A DNA stretch of 64,000 nucleotides from Coffea arabica (GCF_036785885.1 NC_092310.1:2294001-2358000), one strand, 5' to 3'. Shown: positions 22,910 to 34,003, numbered from the stretch's first letter. Notes: generated by a model from the sequence alone, not told the origin. Program-made: numbers and translations.

Positions 22910-23103
22910 AGCATATGGGGCAGAAATTGATTTTTCTTTTTTTTTTGGGGGCCACAAAGATATACAATATCATATGTTGTATGTAATATGCACCATTTCT
23001 TTATCACAATGAACCAGATGCACAAAGCGACAAAATATAAATAGAAAACATCCTTTCATAGGTCCCATGCATCCCGTTGAATGAAGTAATCATACATTTT
23101 TAA

Positions 23104-23610
23104 AAGGGTTAATTACCCCTTGAATGTAGGAATTATTTGTATGTTTTCCTTGAATAAAAAACGATAGGCACCACTTGTTACCTTTGGAAAAGGATTCCTT
23201 CAAATAATTCTTTTCAATGGAATAGCTGAAAGGACAAAATATCCCTTCATAATTTCATTTTGCACCCTTTAATTATGCTTTATTCTTTACTATGATCCAT
23301 GAACTTTAGTTTGAAACACGTTGCTCTTAAATTCTTAATCTCATCTCATTTTAATCCAATAAACAATGGAGCAGGCAAAAACTAATGGATCAGTTACTAC
23401 TGTCAATTACCTTACGAATAAAATTAGAATATTTTGTTAATGAAGGGTGGCAACTATTTCAGCAGTTTTGTATATTTTGTTAACAATTGGACTAAATTAG
23501 GACAAGTTTAAAACTTTAGGGACCAAAATATACTAAACTTTAGTTCATGGATCAAAGTGAAAATTTTTGTATATTTCAAGGGAATAAAATGCAATCAGCC
23601 TTAAGTTTTC
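23104..23610. mobile_element. MITE-like element upstream of gene B
   Basis: The stretch begins AGGGTTAATTACCCCTTGAA and ends TTCAAGGGAATAAAATGCAAT. The outer 20-30 bp are roughly inverted copies, like the termini of the element at 49,111. Internal sequence is AT-rich and non-coding. The target duplication was not resolved. Confidence 0.45.
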
Positions 23611-23656
23611 CTAACTAATATACCACTTTGACAACAAAATCTATTTCATTATTTAT

Positions 23657-24783
23657 GTTGGAACCCATGGTTGGACTGGAAATGCTGCATCTGTGCCTTG
23701 TGATTTTTGAAAAAGAAAAATCATACAGAAATTTAAAGGTTATAGTGTACAAAAGTGAAAAAAAAAAATTAATCCTAAGCATATTTGTTTCATTTGAAAT
23801 ATAACTTGAATTTGCTTGTATATTTTAACCTATTACTAATTCCTTCAGTCCGTACTTGAAACTCAAACTTGAAGCTGATTCATTGCCATTTTTCTAGATG
23901 TCCATGTTGCAATTAATGCAACAAGGTTACATTAAATTAGTATGTGCAGTAAGATTCATTGCAGCTTTCCACAATTTAGTATCTTTTTTATTTTCCACTA
24001 GTATATGAACTTGTAGGACGTACCCTTAAATCAGATTGCCTCTTTGTTTAAAAAAAAAAAAAAGGAGAGAGAGAGAGAGATAAGAGATTGCCTCCGTCTC
24101 TGTGAAGTTGAAGACAAAGCCACAATCAGGGCTGTCAAAAATTTAATAACATGGCATATTCACATTGAAGATTTGCGGCTGAGGTGCCAAACTAAGCGTG
24201 GCATTTCACAAGGATTGTTGCCAGTTGAAATCATGACGTTACTTCAAATCTTGACCTGTCAACTTTTTTACGTGTCTTCCTTTGCTAATAGAAAAAACTT
24301 AACAAGACGTAGATGAATTGAAATGAATTCTATGATAGAGATGGTTCCCAAGCAGACAAGTAATTGATAATTTACTTGACCTGTCAACTTTTTTACGTGT
24401 CTTCCTTTGCTAATAGAAAAAACTTAACCAGACGTAGATGAATTGAAATGAATTCTATGATAGAGATGGTTCCCAAGCAGGCAAGTAATTGATAATTTAA
24501 GCAATTGCTATTCAGGTTCTTTTCATTGTTCCACTCACATTAATTCTCAAGATTCCACTCAGTCAAATAGGCACATACTCGCAGGTTATTGTAATCATAT
24601 TGATTAGGATTATACATTATGTCCTGTTATTAGTTGTGTCAAATTCGAGATAATAGATATTGTATCTAAGACAAAAAAAAAAAAAAGAAAGTGATGCTTT
24701 ATGAAACTTTCTAATTGCATTGTTCTTTTTATTCCAAGGCATGCAAGCAACTCCAACCATAGAGCTTAGATAATTCAAAACAA
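23657..24783 (-). repeat. Gene C 3' flank, copy of the block at 14,407
   Basis: About 1.1 kb directly downstream of the gene C stop match the orphan block at 14,407-15,438. This copy has a shorter (GA)n run at 24,066-24,081 and an extra 125 bp tandem unit. Confidence 0.85.
24253..24502. repeat. 125 bp tandem duplication
   Basis: The unit starting GACCTGTCAACTTTTTTACG at 24,253 repeats at 24,378 with almost no changes. The matching block at 14,407-15,438 has only one copy, so this duplication is younger than the block duplication. Confidence 0.9.
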
Positions 24784-24789
24784 AAATGA

Positions 24790-26944
24790 CTAATATAATC
24801 CATTTTTCTTTTTAGCCACAGGAGAAACATTTTGTGCGGCGCATCCGTTGTAATGAAGAGCCTCAATGATAAACTTGTCAAAGTTAATGTAAGATGACCC
24901 CCCAACTTCAGTAGCTTCCTCAGCTTTCTTCTTCCATTCTTTAGCCTTAAACCTCATTTCCCCCCCTTCCTCTCCTATAATCATTTTGCGTACAAGTTCT
25001 GCAACTTCGTTCCGCTTCACATCATGATTTATTTCCATCCCAATTCCCCATTTCTTGCAAGAGTAATGACAGTTAGTCTGCTGATCGCCGAAGAAAGGCC
25101 AGCAGATGAGAGGCACACCAGCAGAAATACTTTCTAATGTAGAATTCCATCCACAGTGAGTCAAAAATGCACCAACAGCTGGATGCTCCAACACTTTGTC
25201 CTGTGCACACCAGCTCGTCAACAACCCTCTGTCCTGAATCTCTTCCAGGAAATCTTCAGGCAACATTGCTGATTCTCCTCCCTGAACGACATCAGGCCGA
25301 ACAATCCACAAAAACTGTTGCTGGCTATTTGCAAGTCCCCAAGCAAATTCTTTGAAGTGATGGTCAGTCATGGTTGTTATACTTCCATAATTAACATAAA
25401 AAACTGAGTTTGGTGCTCTTTGATCTAGCCACTCGAAAACTTTCGAGTCAGGCTTCCATAAACTTGAATTCAGGGAATTGACTTGGCTTTCGGTAACAAT
25501 GTGCCTGGCTAATATATGTAGAGGGCCTATTGTGTAAATATTTGGGAAATCAAACTTGGAAATGACTGCTTCTAAAGCTTCCCTTTCAAGTTCATCGAAG
25601 GTATTGAAGATTATCGCTGGAGCTTTTAGACAACTCTGTGCCACCTCTCCAAGGAAATCAAACATAATATCGTTGGGATCAGTTGTTCTGAAAAAGCTTG
25701 GAAGGTCCCTGAATTTTATGTTGCTCATGCCACAAATCCAATCAACTGGCTTATCAAGAGTACCATCTGTGAGGTAATCGTCATCTGGACAAAGAGAAAA
25801 AAACGGTCTTTCAAGTTCGATGAATAATTATATCAAGACTAACAAGGAAGGGACTTCATAATTTGGACATGTGAATCCAATTTTTTATTTTTTTTTAAGT
25901 TTCAATAACTACTAATAGAGTAATAACAGAAATAACAGTTATATCAGAAAAAAGATTGTAATCGTTTCTTACATATATACCTACATACATACATATACTA
26001 CTCCATTAGTAGCCATTGGAACTGAAGAAAAAAATAGTGTTATATAACTTTATAAAGGATACATAGCTAGGAAGCCATTTAGAAGGTAAGACAGGAAGTG
26101 GAATAGAATATTCTCATTACATATTTGAAGCCAATAAATGGGTATAAAACCGATCGCTTCGGGGTGAACACTCGGTCTGGACGGCCAAAACGTCGGAAAT
26201 GGTCCAGCAATAACGTGGGAAGTGGTCCAGATACATGTCGATTTCATATTTTAAGCAGGTATGCATGTTTCATCATTCTCATGATCAAGAAATTACAAGC
26301 TATAAACGAGATGATTAAAAAACAGGTTTAATCATACCAATTAAGTTGAGATGGAACGTTAAAGACAATAACAATACAGTCCAGAGACAACAGAACAAAC
26401 AAAGAAGAAGTTTATAGTATGTACTTTTGAATGGAAAAATTCCTCTCCTGATAAGCTCTCTATAGTGCAAGTATCCAATGAAAGAACAAGCAGAAGCCGT
26501 CCAAAATTGAACTTCAGGGATGCCCAAATCTTCAGCAGCTTTGATGCCAAAGCTCATGCCAGCATCAGAAATCACACAACTAACAGGGGGCACTTCAGAA
26601 GACGAGTTCAGCTTAATCAACATCTCCTTAAAATGAGCCAAACAGTTTTTTCTGACAGAATCACAGAGCCGAGGCACGTCTTGAGTGGCATCTTTATCTG
26701 ACGGTGGCATCCCATCAGGGATAGTCTCAAACCTGAAATCATCGAACCCTTTAACTGACTCTGGCCCTTTCGATCGGATCAAACGTTTGTGGTTAAATTC
26801 AGTGTTGAGCAAGGTTATATGGAACCCTTTTGCATGCAAAAGCTTAGCAAGTCTCATCAATGGGGTAACATGGCCTTGAGTTGGTAATGGAAGCAAGACT
26901 GCATGAGGTTTTTCTGTGGTTCTTGTGGTTTCCAGAGAACCCAT
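24790..26944 (-). CDS. UGT85A-type UDP-glucosyltransferase, gene C
   Basis: Exon 1 (26,944-26,425) and exon 2 (25,784-24,790) join in phase 1 across a 640 bp intron (GTACAT donor, CAG acceptor), giving 504 residues. His25 in PTQGH and Asp127 in SDA are the likely catalytic pair. The PSPG box spans 365-408 and is more canonical than that of B ([15 protein letters not shown], final DQ), again favouring UDP-glucose. The normal UGT85 end (EALHYNG, as in B) is followed by 17 more residues ending KKKNGLY, because the codon that is TGA in B is TGC here. The first 18 codons of exon 2 after the junction have no Met, so the exon must be reached by splicing. Gene, exon order and intron position match B. 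Together with paralogue B it is the best candidate for an active enzyme. Confidence 0.88.
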
Positions 26945-27128
26945 TTTCTATGCAAACGAAAGTTGAAGGCGAAGTATTATGCATAAGTCCCTAATTGGTG
27001 GTGCCATTTATGGGATTTGGGGCAGAAATTGATTCGGACCATACACAAAGGTCTACACAAGTCATACACTATACTACAAAATATAGTACCAAACACATGT
27101 TTCATGGGTCACACACGTCCAATGCCAA
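26945..27128 (-). repeat. Gene C 5' flank, duplicate of copy A flank
   Basis: This is the counterpart of 4585-4765, with only scattered differences. The two flanks lose similarity after CACACACGTCCAATG. Confidence 0.85.
27004..27013 (-). promoter_or_regulatory. CCATAAATGG core-promoter element of gene C
   Basis: The same motif as at 4644, about 60 bp upstream of the gene C ATG. It is the likely TATA-equivalent and a CArG match. Confidence 0.45.
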
Positions 27129-28789
27129 TCAAAGTGAAAATGTATAGGAATCTTTCATTTTGTAACTGCAAGCATTTTTTATATTATTTATTAATGATGA
27201 AATGCAATGCAATTTGTCCATTTATTAGAGAAGTGTAATTTTGGTATCAATAAGACTGAAAACAAGTCTCAACGAGTTGGATAGAGGTATGTTCAGGATT
27301 GATTTGAAAATGAAAAGGGATGTTTGAACTTAGTTTGTGTTTGATAATTTTTTGAAAGAAATTGATCGAGTTTGGTTTGAAAATTCAGACATATGTTCAT
27401 GAAAAACTTGACTTGTCAAAATATCGAGTTCAATTACATACCATCAAAGTTTGCTTGACTTGAAATTTCATTTTGTATTATATGGAGATTTTCACCCGAA
27501 TTTGTTGCCTTTTTCCCCGTTAAATTTTGCTCTCTGATATTCAAGAAATCTATTACGATGAATTAGGGATGCAATTAAAGTCAATTATGCCTATCCAAGA
27601 AAACTATTACAATGAATTATGGAGGTAATCAAAATCAATTATACCTATTCAAGAGACGAGCATTATATGCTTGCTATTTTATAAGATAAGCAATATACGA
27701 AAAGGAAAGAAGTGGAGTTAAGAAGGAAAACTTTAGATGTATATTTATGAAATTTATTTGCCTTATATATTTCTAAACATATCGAGCTAGACAACGTGAA
27801 AATCGTGATTGTTCATATTTTCGAGATTGGAATTATGTTCAAATTTGGATTAAAACCTAAACAAACAAACTTGAACGGGTTTGGTTCGACCGAGTTCAAA
27901 TCAAGTACCAAACTATTTAGTTCAATTTACGGCCCTAAACATCACACGGACTAATCTTATTTTCTGCTTACACCACTAAAATTTATATTGTTATTATTTA
28001 TAAAAAAATTTTGTTCTTCTTTTTTGGATTTAATTCACTATAACTCAAGGGAATGTTTTTCATTCTTCTAATTGTTGGCATGATTGATATTGATGGTTGA
28101 TCAAATGCAATGAATTGATTGTTAATTTTTTTTTGGTTAAATTACCAGAATCACTACAATTCAAGAAATGATTCTTTGTTACCATTTTCAGTCTTAAATC
28201 ATTCTCTTCAATGGATTTATATGACTCTCCGCAATTTTTGTTTGTGATGACTATTGTCTAATTTTTATGTTTTATATGTAATTTACATTTAACTTTTATG
28301 GAATTCATTAAATTCTAATTCAACACTACTGAGTGGTTGGATTTCGTTTAAAGCCCACAGATTTAAATTCTAATTCTCTTGTACAGCTTTCCCCAATCAG
28401 TTATCCCTTTTTCTTCCCTCTAGAGCTTGGAAACAATCATTTAGCTTTTCTTTTCCAGTACAATGTTTTCAATTATTTCGGCTTCAAGTTTGTCCAGATT
28501 GTGCTAAAGTAGACATTCATGGTCCCACTCATCAGTACACAACTTTAAGATATTTTCATCAGTATACTGTATACCAACTTGCTCACAAGCTGAGCACATT
28601 CTAAATTTGTTTCTGGAAGATGAATTCGTAGGCCAAATTCTTCAGATCCATCTCAAATCCAAAAATTCAATTTGTTTCTTGTGCTGAATAGAGAATATAT
28701 GCAAGTAGGGACAAAATTTTAGCATAGAAATACAAAAAAGTTAATCGATCTGAGAGATCGATCTATATGTAGTAGAAAATTTTTTGGAC
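27129..28789. other. Intergenic, no gene; holds one copy of a dispersed repeat
   Basis: No coding region was seen. From 27,707 to 27,978 lies a repeat that returns almost unchanged at 39,889-40,160. Confidence 0.5.
27707..27978 (+). repeat. Dispersed repeat, copy 1
   Basis: About 270 bp starting GAAGTGGAGTTAAGAAGG and ending TTTTCTGCTTACACCA match 39,889-40,160 with only a few substitutions and in the same orientation. It contains AACGGGTTTGGTTCGACCGA, a word style found in plant hAT-type MITE ends. The family was not identified. Confidence 0.85.
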
Positions 28790-28952
28790 ATGATGGCTTC
28801 TGCCGCTGGTGCTGGTTCTTCAAGCTTGGATCACCTTGATTCTGCACTCAGAGCCATAAAGTATCCCTCGGAGATCCTATCAAAACTCAGAGATGATTGG
28901 AGATTTTTGGGAAAAATTTGGGAATCCACTCATAAGGGGAGTGGTCATGCTG

Positions 28953-30302
28953 TGATAGGATGCTAATTGTTAGTAATTTTATTGCTAATTTTCCCTTTTG
29001 TCCTTGCCAAATATTGTTTTAGTTGTTAATATATACTTATTTTTGGTATTTGGACCTCTCTACAGAAAGTGGAACTGACAAATGCTAAAAAGGAGATTTT
29101 ATTAAGAAAAATCCTGCACACACTAGAGCCTCTGGTGGATGTACAAGTTGGGCACGCATGGTGCTACAAAAACTCCAGTTTCGGGTGCTGATGGAGAGCT
29201 CTTATTTATTGGTAGTTGACTTGTACGTGTAGGAGTCCTGCTGGCAAGAGGAAACAAGAAGCAATGCGGCAGGACCCACCTTGTGGACTTGGTTTCTCTC
29301 AATTCGGCAGTATTCTTCTTGGACTTTGACTCTTAATTCGGCGGGATCCACGCACTAGGAAAGGCATTAGTCCTCTTTGGCTTTAAAAAGAAGCAGACGT
29401 AGAGAGATCTGGGAATCAATAGTTTTTATCATTAGTTCTTACTGTTTTTTAGCATAGTTTAGTTTTATTCTTTCTTGGTTCCTTTGATTGCCTGGATCTC
29501 AATTAAATTACTTGGAGATTATTTTATGAGGCGTGACTAAGTTTCTTATCTAGTCGAAAGCCAACTTGAGGACTCGGTTCCGAACATCTGTGAGATCTAA
29601 TTATTTTACTTATTTCTTTTATTTATTGGTATTTGTACGTTTCCTGATTTAATTGCCTATGCTTGTTATGTTATTTGAATGTCAAGGGTCCGATATTCGA
29701 GTTAACCTAATAATCTACTGTCAAATTAATTGATTGAATCCGTAATTGTTCAATTGATTAATACCAGTGGCAACTAGCGTGATTGGTTTCATGTTAGGGA
29801 AACGTATGATCTAAGTTAAACAAACCCTCGTAGCGTGTTTGTTGGTTAGGATTAGGCTTTTCTAATTATTAATGCAATCGAGTAATTAAATCCTATGGTC
29901 GTACCTAGGGTTATTTCTTGGTTACAGAAATAGTTAACGGTCGTACCTTAACTATCGAGAAATTAAGGAAAGGTTGGTTGTTCATCGCGTGTATGACAAC
30001 TATAACCAATCTAGTAATGAGTAATTGAATTATCTTTGCATCGATGATCAGTTGAATGGACCGTGTCTGAAAAGTTGCACCTTTGGCTAGACTCATATTG
30101 GTTATTGATTAATTTCTATTAGTTGTTTTATTAGTTAGTTAATTAGTTATTTTATATTCTCTAAAAAATCCCCATACTTTGGACTTTAAAAGAAACGAAT
30201 TATCCCCAATTCCTGTGGATTCGACCCTACTCACTGCTATATACAAAATTTGTATTTTTCTTGAGTAGGTAATTATTATTGCACAGGTTCGACGACCTGT
30301 CA
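28953..30302 (+). repeat. 5' LTR
   Basis: This LTR runs from TGATAGGATGCTAATTG to GACGACCTGTCA. Near its end is CTGTGGATTCGACCCTACTC, the conserved Athila/Tat-type LTR end motif. Confidence 0.95.
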
Positions 30303-30307
30303 ATTTT

Positions 30308-30327
30308 TGACGCCGTTGCCGGGGATC
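30308..30327 (+). other. Primer binding site (tRNA-Asp type)
   Basis: TGACGCCGTTGCCGGGGATC starts 6 bp after the 5' LTR. It is one base off the TGGCGCCGTTGCCGGGGA site of Athila/Tat elements, which is complementary to the 3' end of tRNA-Asp. Confidence 0.85.
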
Positions 30328-30852
30328 TTCACCTAAAGTGTTGATTTTCGCGCCAAAAGTTAGTAGTTACTATGAGTGCGTGGTCTCGTAGCGATTGGAG
30401 CTGAGTAACCGGGCCCCTCCATCTGTCAAATGTTGGAATTCGTGTCAAAAGGCTCTAAGTGCTATAGACTAAGTCTTTTGTTACTCAAAAAAAATAATAA
30501 AAAAAAAACAAAAACAAAAAGAAAAGAAAAAAAGAAGTAAAGTAAAGATTGTGTTAGTATGTGAATAAGTCAGCTTGCCGGTTTGTGATCTTAATGTCGA
30601 GATTTTGGTTAATAGTTGGACCATTTACTGATAAATGTGAGCAACCATTCTTTTTTCTTAAATTAGTTTGCTTTAAATTGGAGGAGTTGGTGGTTGGGAA
30701 GCTAACCGGGGTGATTTTTCTTGGATTTTGACCTGTGACGCTTGATATTTGTTTTTTTTGGGTATCTTGGCAATACGGTAGTTGGAGTACTAGCCATTGT
30801 CAAATTTTTGGTGTTCAATTGCTGTTCCCATGCTTGAGGACAAGCATGATTT

Positions 30853-30867
30853 AGGTGTGGGGGGAAT
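30853..30867 (+). other. Polypurine tract
   Basis: AGGTGTGGGGGGAAT directly precedes the 3' LTR start TGATAGG at 30,868. It follows the GAGGACAAGCATGATTTAGG motif typical of this group. Confidence 0.85.
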
Positions 30868-32216
30868 TGATAGGGTGCTAATTGTTAGTAATTTTATTGC
30901 TAGTTTTTCCTTTTGTCATTGTCAAATATTGTTTTAGTTGTTAATATATACTTATTTTTGGTATTTGGACCTATCTACAGGAAGTGGAACTGACAAATGC
31001 TAAAAAGGAGATTTTATTAAGAAAAATCCTGCACACCCTAGAGCCTCCGGTGGATATACAAGTTGGGCCCGCATGGTGCTACAAAAACTCCAGTTTCGGG
31101 TGCTAATGGAGAGCTCTTATTTATTGGTAGTTGACTTGTACGTGTAGGAGTCCTACTGGCAAGAGGAAACAAGAAGCAATGCGGCAGGACCCACCTTGTG
31201 GACTTGGTTTCTCTCAATTCGGCAAAGTTTCCTTCTTGGACTTTGACTCTTAATTCGGCGGGATCCACGCACTAGGAGAGGCATTAGCCCTCTTTGGCTT
31301 TAAAAAGAAGCAGACGTAGAGAGATCTGGGAATCAATAGTTTTTATCATTAGTTCTTACTGTTTTTTAGCATAGTTTAGTTTTATTCTTTCTTGGTTCCT
31401 TTGATGGCTTGGATCTCAGTTAAATTACTTGGAGATTTTCTCATGAAGCGTGACTAAGTTTCTCATCTAGTCGAAGGCCAACTTGAGGACTCGGTTCCGA
31501 ACATCTGTGAGATCTAATTATTTTACTTATTTCTTTTATTTATTGGTATTTGTACGTTTCCTGATTTAATTGCCTATGTTTGTTATGTTATTTGAATGTC
31601 AAGGGCCCGATATTCGAGTTAACCTAATAATCTACTGTCAAATTAATTGATTGAATCCGTAATTGATTAATACCAGTGGCGACTAGCGTGATTGGTTTCA
31701 TGTTAGGGAAACGCATGATCTAAGTTAAACAAACCCTCGTAACGTGTTTGTTGGTTAGAATTGGACTTTTATAATTATTAATGCAGTAATTAAATCCTAT
31801 GGTCGTACCTAGGGTTATTTCTTGGTTAGAGAAATAGTTAACGATCATACCTTAACTATCGAGAAATTAAGAAAAGGCTGGTTGTTCATCGCGTGTATGA
31901 CAATTATAACCAATCTAGTAATGAATAATTGAATTATCTTTGCATCGATGATCAGTTGAATGGACCGTGTCTGAAAAGTTGCACTTTGGCTAGAGTCATA
32001 TTGGTTATTGATTAATTTCTATTTATTTCTATTAGTTGTTTTATTAGTTAGTTAATTAGTTATTTTATATTCTCCAAAAAACCCCCCATACTTTGGACTT
32101 TAAAATAAACGAATTATCCCCAATCCCTGTGGATTCGATCCTGCTCACTACTATATACAAATTTTATATTTTTCTTGAATAGATAATTATTATTGCACAG
32201 GTTCAACGACCTGTCA
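30868..32216 (+). repeat. 3' LTR
   Basis: This is nearly identical to the 5' LTR, with scattered substitutions and a few small indels (for example the CAATCGAG stretch shortened near 31,780). It ends CCTGTCA at 32,216 and is followed by the TGCTG duplicate. Confidence 0.95.
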
Positions 32217-32631
32217 TGCTGCTACAGATGAGGAGAAGAATATGGCCTTCTACCTCAAAGATTGAAGCTACGGCTGAGGAGATTGCCCAGGAACTTATTC
32301 GTTTTCGTGAAGAAATGATTGTGAATGATGACCAGGTAAAAGATGAAGAATTACTCAACGAACTAGCCCTTGATTGTGCAACAAAAAACCAAGCTCATTC
32401 CGATTCCAACTCCCCAATCGCTTAGACTATGGGTTTCCATCTCAACTTGCTTATGGCTCTCTGCTGTGCTGAGGTGGTTGCGATTAAGGATTTGGTGGGG
32501 AGTTTTTCCTGCCGTGTCTTCTCTGGTAAAGATGGACATTTTCGAGATGAGGTGTTTTTCCTATTAAAACTTTTTTTTTTCTACACCACTCTCTGTACTA
32601 GATGTTGAGGATTGAGGGCGGACGCGGGACT

Positions 32632-32657
32632 GGAGCGGTTGTCAGAACAACCGCTCC
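32632..32657. repeat. Perfect 11 bp hairpin, GC-rich
   Basis: GGAGCGGTTGT and ACAACCGCTCC form a perfect stem with a 4-base loop (CAGA). Three short direct repeats around GTGTAACA(C/T)CATNTGTACA follow (about 32,664-32,715). This may be the end of an unidentified transposon. Confidence 0.6.
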
Positions 32658-32896
32658 GGAAGGTGTAACACCATTTGTACATAGTGTAACATCATCTGTA
32701 CAAAGTGTAACAATTGAACAACAGCAAGTAAAATAGAACAACATTTTTGTGGGTTTCACACGGCGTGAAAATCGAGTTACAACACGTGATTTGAGCCGCA
32801 CAAATTTTTGAGGCCTCATCCAGGCCGTGACTGACAACCGTCACAGGCCCCTCGTCCATTGAGGGCACAACACCAAGCTTCATTCCAGAAACTCGT

Positions 32897-33056
32897 GCTC
32901 CATTTGGATTAGTATTTTTTAAGATATTTTTAAAAGATTTTATTATATAAATATATATAAAAAAAATTTTATTACAAAAAAATTTTAAAATTAATAATTT
33001 AATGTATTATATAAATGAGATATTTTTTAAAATTATTATAATCCAAATAGACTCCG
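32897..33056. mobile_element. 160 bp MITE
   Basis: The left end GCTCCATTTGGATTA and the right end TAATCCAAATAGACTCC are inverted copies around an AT-rich non-coding core with TTTTTTAAGATATTTTTAAA at one side and its complement at the other. The terminal type is the same as that of the element in the gene B intron. Confidence 0.75.
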
Positions 33057-33204
33057 CTGCTTGTTTCACAGCTTATGCCTTCCCCGTGTAGTCACCCACT
33101 CCTTTAGAAATGTCCACGTCCATTAGAAACGTCAAACACGCGTAGAAAAGGGCCACGTTTTCATCCATTATTGACGTACACGGCACACGGTATACCGCCT
33201 TTGC

Positions 33205-34003
33205 TTCGCTCTTTTTTTTTTTTTTTTTCTTACGCAGTGGATGTTGGAGATTCGACGCGTTATATTCTGTGTTTTCAAACTCGGACCGGACCGGCCGGTT
33301 CGATCGATTGAATCGAGAACCGATTAAGTGTCCGGTCCGAGTTGGTCATCAGAACCGAGAGATTCAAGACCCGGTCAACTCCGGTCAAAAATCGGGTTTG
33401 ACCGGTACAAAACCGGAAAAACCGGTCCAACAGGAGTTTTTGTATAAAAAGTTCAAATTTTTTTAATATTATGTTTTGGCCCCCTAAATTGTGAAAATTT
33501 ATTAATATATCTCAAATATTTCATACTTTATAAATATTGTCCTAAAATTTGATGTTATTTTTCAATTAAATCCATAATTTTAATTCTAAACTTGTTAATG
33601 TTTATTAAATAATATAAATTGTTATTTGATTGTTCTAATTTCTTTGTATTTTCTTGTTAAATATATTTGAAACATCAAATATATATGAATATACCTTTAT
33701 TAATATCAATATGTTATTGGATATTTTATATACAATAATTTAATTTTTAAATAATTTTTATTTATGACGTCATCCGGTTCGACCCCTATCGACCCCCGGT
33801 CGAACCCATTGACCCCTGACCCCTGATCTCGATCGAGTCGATATCCGATCCGGTTCTGAAAACATAGGTTATATTTCGGGTTCGACTATTTTCACTGTAC
33901 CTGTGACCCGTCTTTTTTTTTTTTTTTCCTGATGCAGTGAATATTCAAGATTCGTCGGATTATATTTCGGACTCGACTATTTTCACTGTACTTGTGCCCC
34001 GTC
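33205..34003 (+). repeat. Direct duplication of about 100 bp upstream of the NLR, first copy split by the MITE
   Basis: A poly(T) run, GCAGTGRAT, AGATTCG, TTATATTTCGG, TCGACTATTTTCACTGTAC and CCCGTC appear in this order in two places. The second copy is whole (about 33,910-34,003). The first is divided between 33,205-33,266 and 33,868-33,912 by the MITE. Confidence 0.85.
33267..33867. mobile_element. hAT-like MITE with 8 bp target duplication
   Basis: The 601 bp element begins CTGTGTTTTCA and ends TGAAAACATAG, an inverted pair. GTTATATT flanks it at 33,259-33,266 and 33,868-33,875; eight bases is the hAT duplication length. It contains CGGACCGGACCGGCCGG, and four TTGACC cores (33,373-33,378 and 33,383-33,388 on the minus strand, 33,398-33,403 and 33,809-33,814 on the plus strand). 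A neighbouring duplicate of the target has no insert, which confirms the borders. Confidence 0.88.

Larger units (their letters stand above)
28953..32216 (+). mobile_element. Non-autonomous LTR retrotransposon (Ty3/Gypsy type), structurally complete
   Basis: Two LTRs of 1,350 and 1,349 bp flank only 565 bp of interior. The target duplication is TGCTG at 28,948-28,952 and 32,217-32,221. The LTRs start TGATAGG and end CCTGTCA. A primer binding site and a purine tract are present, but there is no protein-coding capacity in the interior. Such a plan fits a TRIM-like or deletion derivative that moves with enzymes of a related Athila/Tat element. The LTRs differ at few sites, so insertion was fairly recent. 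It lies in the same orientation as the gene it split. Confidence 0.95.
28790..32580 (+). pseudogene. Unrecognised gene split by an LTR retrotransposon
   Basis: A 5' piece starts at the ATG at 28,790 (MMASAAGAGSSSLDHLDSAL, then KLRDDWRFLGKIW) and is cut at 28,952 by the LTR element. Downstream of the target duplication the frame resumes (EEKNMAFYLK). It soon meets TGA, unless one base near 32,258 is ignored. The shifted frame then reads IEATAEEIAQELIRFREEM and ELLNELALDC. A TAG at 32,423 interrupts it, and the same frame goes on through EVVAIKDLVGSFSCRVFSGK to a possible GAG/GTGTTT donor near 32,550. I do not recognise the protein. It is an alanine/serine-start, then helix-rich, acidic sequence. 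Three faults make it a pseudogene. Confidence 0.6.
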
